Below, piece by piece: positions 1-5,785 of a stretch of DNA of 9,981 nt (its first letter is position 1; every line of letters begins with the position of its first letter). This DNA comes from Prevotella sp. (GTDB lineage Bacteria; Bacteroidota; Bacteroidia; Bacteroidales; Dysgonomonadaceae). The position numbers and the translations under genes are program-made. Location of the stretch: NCBI GenBank assembly GCA_031263965.1, contig JAISES010000023.1:1-9981 (forward strand), in the 5' to 3' direction. The notes under the pieces were generated by a model. It did no database searches and was not told the origin of the DNA. It was given only the letters and a program-made list of their open reading frames with translations.

Positions 1-539
1 TGTTGTCTCCGAATAGAAACTCTTATTTGTCGAAAGACGGAATAGAAGATTACCTGAAAGAAACATTCGGGCTCGATCGTGTATTGTGGCTCGATCATGG
101 TTATCTGGCAGGAGACGACACCGGCAGCCACATCGATACACTGGCTCGCTATTGTGACGAACATACGATTGCTTACGTTAAGTGCGGCGACAGGAACGAT
201 GAGCATTATGACGCTTTATTTAAAATGGAGAAGCAATTGAAGACGTTTACCGATTATAAAGGTAAGCCATACAACCTGATTGCTTTACCGATGGCAAAGG
301 CCGTTTATGACGAAGACAACGAACGGCTGCCGGCTACTTATGCCAATTTTTTGATAATGAACGATATTGTATTGATGCCGTTCTATAATGATCCGGAGGT
401 TGATGAGGAAGCAAAAGCTCAATTGCAAAAGGCTTTCCCCGAAAAAGACATTGTCGGAGTAGATTGTTCTCCGTTGATTCGCCAGCATGGGTCGCTTCAT
501 TGCATAACGATGCAGTATCCTGAAAATTTTATTGACTGA
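1..539 (+). CDS. aguA: Agmatine deiminase, C-terminal part (5' end outside window)
   Basis: This is the C-terminal ~178 residues of an agmatine deiminase (agmatine iminohydrolase) of the PAD-porph family, which converts agmatine to N-carbamoylputrescine and ammonia in the cytoplasm. The frame is open from the window's left edge. The full protein is usually about 340-370 residues, so roughly half is missing, and the TTG at position 3 is an internal codon rather than a credible start. Counting from that codon, the active-site segment DTGSHIDTLARY (residues 39-50, His43) matches the family's GHxD region. The C-terminal GSLHCITMQYP (residues 160-170) carries the catalytic cysteine at residue 167 (bases 501-503). 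The stop is followed after 6 bases by a small ORF and then by aguB, the next enzyme of the pathway, so a polycistronic putrescine operon is inferred. Family assignment is secure from the motifs and the neighbour. Confidence 0.93.
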   Translation, partial: LSPNRNSYLSKDGIEDYLKETFGLDRVLWLDHGYLAGDDTGSHIDTLARYCDEHTIAYVKCGDRNDEHYDALFKMEKQLKTFTDYKGKPYNLIALPMAKAVYDEDNERLPATYANFLIMNDIVLMPFYNDPEVDEEAKAQLQKAFPEKDIVGVDCSPLIRQHGSLHCITMQYPENFID

Positions 540-545
540 AAACCG

Positions 546-770
546 ATGAAAGACCAAAAAGCATTATTGTTCAGATGCCTGAAAAACGATGTTCCTGCAA
601 TGGTATTTTCAGGAAATGACATTCTGTTTCTGCCCTTATTGAAAAGATATTATGAGGATGCAAAAACGGAAGGTTGCACACAGGAGTTTCTGGACGATAT
701 ACTGTTACGAATAGAAGAATTTGAGAAACATATAGCAATGTCTCCCGACACAATTAAACTACCCGATTGA
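546..770 (+). CDS. Small hypothetical protein between aguA and aguB
   Basis: This is a 74-residue ORF with an ATG start 6 bases after the aguA stop. Its own stop lies 1 base before the aguB ATG, so the three genes are probably co-transcribed and translationally coupled. I do not recognise the family. The protein is soluble-looking and acidic, with no signal peptide or membrane segment. The N-terminal part (residues ~4-21) reads as a short strand or helix region containing Cys11 and FSGND (residues 21-25). The rest (residues ~28-64) looks like two amphipathic helices joined at a GC turn (Gly43-Cys44), the second rich in Glu. Two cysteines are present but no metal-binding motif. Position and spacing argue that it is real. 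Possible roles such as a regulatory or assembly partner of AguA or AguB are only guesses. Confidence 0.72.
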   Translation: MKDQKALLFRCLKNDVPAMVFSGNDILFLPLLKRYYEDAKTEGCTQEFLDDILLRIEEFEKHIAMSPDTIKLPD

Positions 771-771
771 G

Positions 772-1647
772 ATGAAAACAGGATTGATACAACAGGCCAA
801 TGCGCCCGGTATAAAAAGCAATATACAAAAGCTGAAGAACAATATACGGGAAGCCGCTGGACAAGGAGCAGAATTGATTGTTTTGCAGGAGCTTCACAAC
901 TCTTTGTATTTCTGTCAAGTGGAAGATACCGGCATCTTTGATCTGGCGGAGACAATTCCAGGCCCGTCTACCGATGAGTTTGGCGCATTGGCAAAAGAAC
1001 TGGGTGTAGTTATTGTTCTTTCCCTGTTCGAACACCGTGCTCCGGGACTGTATCACAATACAGCCGTTGTAATGGAGAAAGACGGAACCATCGCCGGAAA
1101 ATACCGCAAAATGCATATACCGGACGATCCGGCCTATTACGAGAAATTCTATTTCACTCCCGGCGACCTGGGTTTTGAACCTATCAGTACATCAATTGGT
1201 AAGCTGGGAGTGCTTGTCTGTTGGGATCAATGGTATCCCGAAGCAGCCCGCCTGATGGCTATGAAAGGGGCGGATTTGTTGATATATCCTACTGCTATTG
1301 GTTGGGAATCGACCGATACACAAGACGAGAAAGACCGCCAGCTCGGCGCGTGGGTAATCTCGCAACGGGGACATGCCGTAGCCAATGGTTTGCATGTAGT
1401 GTCGGTGAATAGAACCGGCTATGAACCTGATCCATCGGGGCAGACAAACGGAATCACATTCTGGGGAAACAGCTTTGTTGCAGGGCCACAGGGCGAATTG
1501 CTCTGGCAGGCATCGAACGATAAGGAGGAAATAAAAATCGTGGAAATAGATATGAAACGCTCGGAACAGGTACGCCGTTGGTGGCCCTTCTTCCGCGACA
1601 GGCGTATCGATGCTTTCGGAGATATTACGGAACGGTTTATCGATTGA
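772..1647 (+). CDS. aguB: N-carbamoylputrescine amidase
   Basis: This 291-residue carbon-nitrogen hydrolase (nitrilase superfamily) hydrolyses N-carbamoylputrescine to putrescine, CO2 and ammonia in the cytoplasm. The catalytic triad is visible: Glu40 in LQELHN, Lys113 in YRKMHIPD, and the nucleophile Cys150 in VCWDQWYPEAAR. The aromatic and acidic context around Cys150 and the YYEKFYFTPGD segment (residues 122-132) are typical of the AguB branch rather than of general nitrilases or beta-ureidopropionase. Length fits the family (about 290-300). The start lies 1 base after the preceding small ORF, and the N-terminus begins directly with the first strand of the fold, so no longer start is needed. 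With aguA upstream it completes the agmatine-to-putrescine route, an arginine-derived polyamine pathway common in Bacteroidetes. Confidence 0.95.
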   Translation: MKTGLIQQANAPGIKSNIQKLKNNIREAAGQGAELIVLQELHNSLYFCQVEDTGIFDLAETIPGPSTDEFGALAKELGVVIVLSLFEHRAPGLYHNTAVVMEKDGTIAGKYRKMHIPDDPAYYEKFYFTPGDLGFEPISTSIGKLGVLVCWDQWYPEAARLMAMKGADLLIYPTAIGWESTDTQDEKDRQLGAWVISQRGHAVANGLHVVSVNRTGYEPDPSGQTNGITFWGNSFVAGPQGELLWQASNDKEEIKIVEIDMKRSEQVRRWWPFFRDRRIDAFGDITERFID

Positions 1648-1649
1648 GA

Positions 1650-2342
1650 ATGAAATATACTGATATATTCCTCGATCTGGATGATACACTGATCGATACG
1701 GCGGAGAATACACGCATAACGGTTAGCGAAATATATAAAGATTATAATTTTGGCAATTATTTTCCGTCTTTTGACGATTTTTACACCATATATTATGCTA
1801 ATGTCAGTTGTTTGTGGGAGCTTTATAGCCAAGGTAAAATCTCTAAAAAGACATTGCAGCGGGAACGTTTTGTCGGGGCATTAAGTATGGTGGAAGAAAT
1901 AGGCGAAGAACAGGCTTTGGCTATAAATGACGATTTCATCGTTCGCGTAATGGAGAAAGGAGTCCTTATAGAAGGAGCGAAGGAATTGCTCGATTATTTA
2001 TATCCCAAATATAAAATACACATCCTGTCTAACGGCTTTACTGAGATGCAGTACAAGAAAATAAACAGTGCCGGATTATCCTCTTATTTCGATAAAATTA
2101 TCCTTTCCGATAAAGTAGGTGTTAATAAACCGCATCCCGATATTTTTACGTATGCCCTGAATGAAGCAGGAAAACATAGGAATGAGGTGATAATGATTGG
2201 GGATAATATGGTAAATGATATACAAGGCGCATATAATTGCGAAATAGACCAGATATGGTTTAACCCTGAAGATGTACCTCCTGTAGATATAAAGCCAACC
2301 TATACAGTGAAGAGACTGGATGAAATAAAAAGCATATTATAA
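1650..2342 (+). CDS. HAD-family noncanonical pyrimidine nucleotidase, YjjG/YfnB type
   Basis: This is a 230-residue haloacid dehalogenase-superfamily phosphatase. All four HAD motifs are present: the nucleophile and acid pair DLDDT (Asp9, Asp11), motif II Ser127 in ILSNGF, motif III Lys160 in GVNKPHPDIF, and motif IV Asp185 and Asp190 in IGDNMVND. A helical cap lies between motif I and motif II (residues ~15-100). The SNGF and NKPHPDIF wording is typical of the YjjG/YfnB subfamily, whose E. coli member dephosphorylates noncanonical pyrimidine nucleotides. The actual substrate here is not shown. I chose the ATG at 1650, 2 bases after the aguB stop, because the first residues lead straight into motif I. 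An open-frame start at 1578 would add 24 residues overlapping aguB with no family counterpart. It may be the last gene of the putrescine operon. Confidence 0.88.
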   Translation: MKYTDIFLDLDDTLIDTAENTRITVSEIYKDYNFGNYFPSFDDFYTIYYANVSCLWELYSQGKISKKTLQRERFVGALSMVEEIGEEQALAINDDFIVRVMEKGVLIEGAKELLDYLYPKYKIHILSNGFTEMQYKKINSAGLSSYFDKIILSDKVGVNKPHPDIFTYALNEAGKHRNEVIMIGDNMVNDIQGAYNCEIDQIWFNPEDVPPVDIKPTYTVKRLDEIKSIL

Positions 2343-2408
2343 GTAACTGCTGAGTACATAACAAAAATTAGCAACCGTATTATTATCAATAATATGCTGC
2401 CTCTTCAA

Positions 2409-2503
2409 GGCGTTGTTCCCGTGATGTTATCCTTACCCGGGGCGTTGCCCAGAGTTTTGATATATCAGGCTTTCTGTCTGAAAATACCAGGGCAATAACC
2501 CTG
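2409..2503. repeat. Cluster of small GC-rich hairpins in a convergent intergenic region
   Basis: Within an AT-rich spacer between convergent genes sits a GC-richer block with three short inverted repeats in a row: GGGC-GTT-GCCC (2440-2450), CAGGC-TTTCT-GTCTG (2466-2480, one wobble pair), and CAGGG-CAATAA-CCCTG (2488-2503). The phrase ggcgttg(tt)ccc also appears twice, at 2409-2420 and 2441-2450. The style resembles degenerate hairpin-bearing intergenic repeats that I associate with Bacteroidales genomes, but no second copy exists in this window, so membership of a repeat family is an inference. Confidence 0.4.
2488..2503 (-). terminator. Possible weak terminator downstream of the PLP enzyme gene
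   Basis: A 5-bp stem (CAGGG/CCCTG) with a 6-base loop lies about 25 bases past the stop of the - strand PLP gene. On that strand it is followed by GTATTTTC, a short T tract. The stem is short, so this is a weak candidate. The same cluster of hairpins could also end transcription of the + strand putrescine operon, but no T tract follows on that strand. Confidence 0.25.
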
Positions 2504-2528
2504 AAAAATAAATATTGATGCGTTTGCT

Positions 2529-3770
2529 TTATTTCTCTAATGCCTGAAGAATATCCTGTTTCAGGTCTTCCACGTCTTCTAAGCCGACCGAAAGCCTCAA
2601 CAGATTATCTTCTATCCCCATCACCTTTTTCATTTCGGGTGTAAATGTTCCGTAAATAGTAGATTCGGGATGAATGATCAGCGTTTTATTGTCGAATAGA
2701 TTGGTTGCCCTGCGTATAACGTCGAGTTTATCCATAAAGCGGTAACAATCCTCTTTGCTGTTCAGGCTAAAAGTCAGCATGGCTCCCGGATTTCCAATAA
2801 ATAGTTTATCCGATATATTTTTATAAGGCGAGCTGGTCAATTTGGTATAGCCCACTTTTTTAACCTTTTCCAAACCTTCCAGGAATTGAGCTAATTCAAA
2901 GGCAGAAGATGATACCCGTTCGAATCGTAATTGCAGGGTTTCCATTCCTAATGCTTGCATATAAGCCGTATCAGGATCCATCGCCGCCCCTATATTGCGG
3001 GCTATTTCCCTTTTCAATTTGAATGAGAATCGGGACAGGTCTCCGGTTTTATTTACAGACTGTAACCGTTTGTTGTGCGACCAGTCGAAAGTCCCGTAAT
3101 CGAGAATCGCTCCTCCTATGCTGGTTGCACCTCCCGAAATATATTTTGTAGTAGAAACGATCTCTATATCTGCTCCTGCTTTTTTTGCATTGAATCCGCA
3201 CCAGGGTATAATGGTGGTATCCACTATCATCGGAACGTTTCTGGCTTTTAGTATTTTCGATATTTCAGGAAGATCGGCTATCTCCATATGCGGGTTTGTG
3301 ATGAGTTCGCAAAAGAAAGCACATGTGTTCCCGTCTATGGCGGATGCTATTTCCTCCGGATTGTCGGTATTTACAAACCTCACTTCTACACCGAATGCCG
3401 CCAGTGTGAATTTGAACAATGAAAAGGTATTTCCGAACAGATGGGGCGAAGTAACAATATTGCTTCCTGCGTATGCTATGGAAAGAAATGTATTGGATAT
3501 AGCCGCCATACCTGATGCTACGGTCATTACATTATCCGCACCCGATGCTACTTTAATTTTGAGCTCCAGATTTTCCACCGAAGGGTTCGTTATGCGCGTG
3601 TAAGTGTGCGAGGCTATTTCTTCTTTGTACTGGAAAGCAGCAGCGATGCTTTCCGAATCGGGAAATTCGAACGCGGCATTGCGATAAACCGGCATGGCTA
3701 TGGCTCCGTGTACGTCTTTTTTGTTAAATCTTTCACTAATTATCCGTGTAGAAAACTTTTTTTGAGACAT
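2529..3770 (-). CDS. Cys/Met-metabolism PLP-dependent enzyme, O-acetylhomoserine sulfhydrylase-like
   Basis: This 413-residue fold-type I PLP enzyme belongs to the Cys/Met metabolism family (cystathionine gamma-synthase, methionine gamma-lyase, O-acetylhomoserine sulfhydrylase). Visible active-site features are YTRITNPS (residues 57-64, Tyr57 and Arg59 binding the phosphate of the neighbouring subunit's cofactor), SGMAAI (86-91), Asp184 in VDTT opposite the pyridine nitrogen, and the Schiff-base Lys209 in STTKYISGG. The following ATSIGGAILD matches the TSIGG wording of O-acetylhomoserine sulfhydrylases better than the HSDVMGG wording of gamma-lyases. Such enzymes make homocysteine from O-acetylhomoserine and sulfide. 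At the position of the usual active-site tyrosine (LYGG) the protein has LFGN, so Phe112 replaces Tyr. It is separated by 334 bases from murQ upstream and has its own candidate promoter, so it is probably a single-gene unit. The exact reaction is uncertain. Confidence 0.85.
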   Translation of the reverse strand: MSQKKFSTRIISERFNKKDVHGAIAMPVYRNAAFEFPDSESIAAAFQYKEEIASHTYTRITNPSVENLELKIKVASGADNVMTVASGMAAISNTFLSIAYAGSNIVTSPHLFGNTFSLFKFTLAAFGVEVRFVNTDNPEEIASAIDGNTCAFFCELITNPHMEIADLPEISKILKARNVPMIVDTTIIPWCGFNAKKAGADIEIVSTTKYISGGATSIGGAILDYGTFDWSHNKRLQSVNKTGDLSRFSFKLKREIARNIGAAMDPDTAYMQALGMETLQLRFERVSSSAFELAQFLEGLEKVKKVGYTKLTSSPYKNISDKLFIGNPGAMLTFSLNSKEDCYRFMDKLDVIRRATNLFDNKTLIIHPESTIYGTFTPEMKKVMGIEDNLLRLSVGLEDVEDLKQDILQALEK

Positions 3771-3799
3771 CGAGGTATTTTTATTATCGAATTTGAGAC

Positions 3800-3835
3800 C
3801 AAAGGTAAAAAAGACTATTGGAAATAAAGAACAAA
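3800..3835 (-). promoter_or_regulatory. Candidate Bacteroidetes-type promoter for the PLP enzyme
   Basis: Read on the - strand, TACCTTTG (3807-3800) matches the Bacteroidetes -7 consensus TAnnTTTG exactly. A TTTG at 3835-3832 could serve as the -33 element, although the 24-base gap between them is a little long. Transcription would start near 3795, giving a leader of about 25 bases. A second exact -7 match, TAGGTTTG (3870-3863), lies further upstream without an obvious -33 partner. Confidence 0.4.
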
Positions 3836-4054
3836 GGACGGGTATTTTTTTCTAAGAATCTACAAACCTATGTAAAAAGAGATAATCCGTTGCCTTCAGG
3901 ATTGAACACCGGCTTGTTCCGATTCCAACGCTTGCCAATTGATGGCATGGGCTAAGAAGTTTTTTTCAAATCCTATAATAATATTTTTCGCTAAAATTCA
4001 AACAGTTTCTAATTGAACAAAACTCGTGATTCATATCCATAAAATCGATCAGAT

Positions 4055-4093
4055 GGGGGCGAAACAGGCCACGACTATTGACCTGAAGCCCCT
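4055..4093 (-). terminator. Hairpin just downstream of murQ, possible operon terminator
   Basis: About 12 bases past the murQ stop, the - strand can fold an outer stem GGGGC (4092-4088) with GCCCC (4060-4056) around an inner stem CAGG (4085-4082) with CCTG (4068-4065). It is the strongest inverted repeat in the spacer and is well placed to end the five-gene peptidoglycan salvage operon. The downstream - strand sequence is only moderately T-rich (ATCTGATCGATTTT), so it is not a textbook intrinsic terminator. It might instead protect the mRNA 3' end. Confidence 0.4.
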
Positions 4094-4104
4094 CTATTTT
4101 AATT

Positions 4105-4923
4105 TTATTTCCCTGCCTTGTATGCATCTATTGCTTTCCTGACCGATCCATGCAATAACAACAACCGGTTAGCCTGTTCATAGTCCAGTCCTAGTTCTTC
4201 GGATACCATGCGGGTGCCCCTGTCCACCAGTTTAGCATTTGAAAGTTGCATATTTACCATACGATTACCTTTTACACGACCAAGCTTTATCATTGTCGCA
4301 GTAGTAATCATATTCAATACCATCTTTTGTCCTGTACCGGACTTCATGCGTGAACTGCCGGTTACATATTCCGGGCCAACGATCATTTCTACCGGTATAT
4401 CTGCCTCCTGAGAAACCGGAGAATCCGGATTACTGGAGATCGATGCTGTGAGTATACCGTGTTTCCGGGCTTCGCGCAATGCTCCTATTACGTATGGAGT
4501 GGTGCCGGAAGCTGCTATGCCTATTACCGTATCTTTCTCATTTATATTGCGTTCCCGTAGTTCTTTCCATCCGGCATCCATGTTATCTTCCGCTTTCTCT
4601 ACAGGATTGCGCAAAGCTGTGTCCCCTCCGGCAATTAGACCTATAACAAGGGTATTTGGCATGCCGAATGTAGGAGGTATTTCCGATGCGTCCAATACAC
4701 CCAGGCGTCCGCTTGTACCCGCACCCATATAAAAGATTCGCCCGCCTTGTTCCATACGCGGTACTATCTGCGATACAAGTTTTTCTATCTGAGGTAGAGC
4801 TTTTTCGACAGCCAATGCTACTTTTCTATCTTCCTGATTAATTTCGGTCAGTAGTTCCAATACCGATTTGTTCTCCAGATTATCGTATAATGACGGCTGT
4901 TCCGATATTTTTATAAATGCCAT
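4105..4923 (-). CDS. murQ: N-acetylmuramic acid 6-phosphate etherase
   Basis: This 272-residue cytoplasmic SIS-domain lyase splits the D-lactyl ether of MurNAc-6-phosphate to give GlcNAc-6-phosphate and D-lactate, the committed step of MurNAc use. The phospho-sugar binding and catalytic segment GAGTSGRLGVLDASEIPPTF (residues 67-86) is nearly canonical. Glu81 corresponds to the catalytic Glu83 of E. coli MurQ, and Glu112 (EKAED) to Glu114. The second signature, TGSSRMKSGTGQKMVLNM, is present with Gly in place of the usual Ala-rich residues. The C-terminus ends soon after a helical segment, making it about 25 residues shorter than the E. coli enzyme. The ATG lies 1 base after the kinase stop, indicating coupled translation. 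It is the last gene of the operon and takes the product of the kinase upstream. No nagA or nagB follows, so later steps must be encoded elsewhere. Confidence 0.97.
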   Translation of the reverse strand: MAFIKISEQPSLYDNLENKSVLELLTEINQEDRKVALAVEKALPQIEKLVSQIVPRMEQGGRIFYMGAGTSGRLGVLDASEIPPTFGMPNTLVIGLIAGGDTALRNPVEKAEDNMDAGWKELRERNINEKDTVIGIAASGTTPYVIGALREARKHGILTASISSNPDSPVSQEADIPVEMIVGPEYVTGSSRMKSGTGQKMVLNMITTATMIKLGRVKGNRMVNMQLSNAKLVDRGTRMVSEELGLDYEQANRLLLLHGSVRKAIDAYKAGK

Positions 4924-4924
4924 T

Positions 4925-5785
4925 TTAAATTTTAATTTTATGATATTGTTCTTCAGCGTAATATTTAATTAACCCGCCCATTGGAGACGGGATTATAGTG
5001 CCGACTTTTATACCTAAATCGTTTCCCGCTTTTCGCAGGATATTTTGATAATGATAAGCTATAGATCCTGTGAAATGGACTTCATTGTTTTTATAATCAT
5101 ATTGCTGTACATTTTTTATATAAAAATCATTGAATGCCTGGTATACAATATTATATATTGTGCTGTCTTCAATATTCTTCAATAGAAACGGCGATAAACT
5201 TGCCAGAAAACGGTTTGCCACAGGCTGCTTATACACCTTGTCGAGTATGATAGCCGGAGTAAGGTCAAACTCTTTCAGAAATTTTTCCTTAAGTCCCGGT
5301 GTCAGTTGATTTTTAAGGCAAGCCCCCAAAAATAACCTTCCAATAACAGCTCCACTACCTTCATCTCCAAGTACGTATCCTAATGGAGATACGTTCTCTT
5401 TTATTTCTTTTCCGTCGTAATAGCATGAATTAGAGCCGGTTCCGATGATACAGGCAATCCCTCTTTCCCTGCCGCACAAACCTTTTGCCGCTGCAAGCAG
5501 ATCACTGTCTACTTCTATGCGGTTTATGCTAAAATTGTCGGCTATGGCCTCTTTAATAATGTCGTTTTTTTCGGGAGTAGCGCATCCTGCTCCAAAAAAA
5601 TAGGCGGCATCAATATCATACCCTTTTATTACAGGTTGTAGTGAAGTCTTTAACTCTTTACTTATATCTTCTTTGGTGCGGAAAAATGGATTCGCACCTT
5701 TTGTATAAGCTTGTTTTATTTCTTTTCCATGTTCTACTAAGCGCCAATCGACCTTGGTAGAACCACCGTCTGCCAATAATATCAT
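4925..5785 (-). CDS. murK: BadF/BadG-type N-acetylmuramate / N-acetylglucosamine kinase
   Basis: This 286-residue ASKHA-fold sugar kinase of the BadF/BadG/BcrA/BcrD family is predicted to phosphorylate MurNAc, and possibly GlcNAc, at O6 with ATP in the cytoplasm. Visible motifs are the phosphate-1 loop ADGGSTK (residues 5-11), a catalytic-region acidic segment VDSDLLAAAKG (92-102), the phosphate-2 loop IGTGSNS (114-120), the family hallmark LGDEGSG (139-145), and an adenosine-side FTGSIA (238-243). MurK of Clostridium acetobutylicum and the kinase of the Tannerella forsythia MurNAc operon belong to this family. The location immediately before murQ, which needs MurNAc-6-phosphate, favours MurNAc as substrate. 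The start codon overlaps the stop of the membrane gene upstream (ATGA, 5785-5782), implying translational coupling. A pure GlcNAc kinase cannot be excluded from sequence alone. Confidence 0.9.
   Translation of the reverse strand: MILLADGGSTKVDWRLVEHGKEIKQAYTKGANPFFRTKEDISKELKTSLQPVIKGYDIDAAYFFGAGCATPEKNDIIKEAIADNFSINRIEVDSDLLAAAKGLCGRERGIACIIGTGSNSCYYDGKEIKENVSPLGYVLGDEGSGAVIGRLFLGACLKNQLTPGLKEKFLKEFDLTPAIILDKVYKQPVANRFLASLSPFLLKNIEDSTIYNIVYQAFNDFYIKNVQQYDYKNNEVHFTGSIAYHYQNILRKAGNDLGIKVGTIIPSPMGGLIKYYAEEQYHKIKI

Larger units (their letters stand above)
3771..4104. other. 334-base non-coding stretch between murQ and the PLP enzyme gene
   Basis: No coding sequence, tRNA or recognisable riboswitch was seen here. 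The stretch holds the candidate promoter of the PLP gene (3800-3870), two small perfect-stem hairpins in a slightly GC-richer patch, AATCC/GGATT at 3884-3903 and TGCCA/TGGCA at 3933-3947, and a larger hairpin near the murQ end (4055-4093). On the - strand the AATCC/GGATT stem is followed within a few bases by a run of five T. This could be a weak terminator of the murQ operon or an upstream attenuator, but a 5-bp stem is little evidence. Confidence 0.5.

Noticed and set aside
3..5. TTG at position 3 as the start of agmatine deiminase
   Set aside because: The protein would lack the N-terminal half of the family fold. The frame is open to the window edge, so this is a truncated gene.
1578..1649. 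N-terminal extension of the HAD phosphatase to an ATG at 1578
   Set aside because: It would overlap aguB by 70 bases and add 24 residues without family precedent. The ATG at 1650 leads directly into HAD motif I.
1192..1832. Long antisense open frames over aguB and the HAD gene
   Set aside because: They are shadows of two well-supported genes, with no recognisable domain or signal.
2378..2394. Perfect AT-only inverted repeat TATTATT-ATC-AATAATA after the HAD gene
   Set aside because: Its stem is purely A/T and no T tract follows, so it is a poor terminator. Such repeats arise easily by chance in AT-rich spacers.
3118..3603. 161-codon open frame on the + strand
   Set aside because: It is antisense to the PLP enzyme gene, whose active-site motifs are intact. 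Its translation shows no family motif.
3881..3950. Possible tRNA, small RNA or SAM riboswitch in the spacer before the sulfhydrylase-like gene
   Set aside because: Only short isolated stems (5 bp) are visible. No cloverleaf, TPsiC-like box or recognisable riboswitch core was found on either strand.
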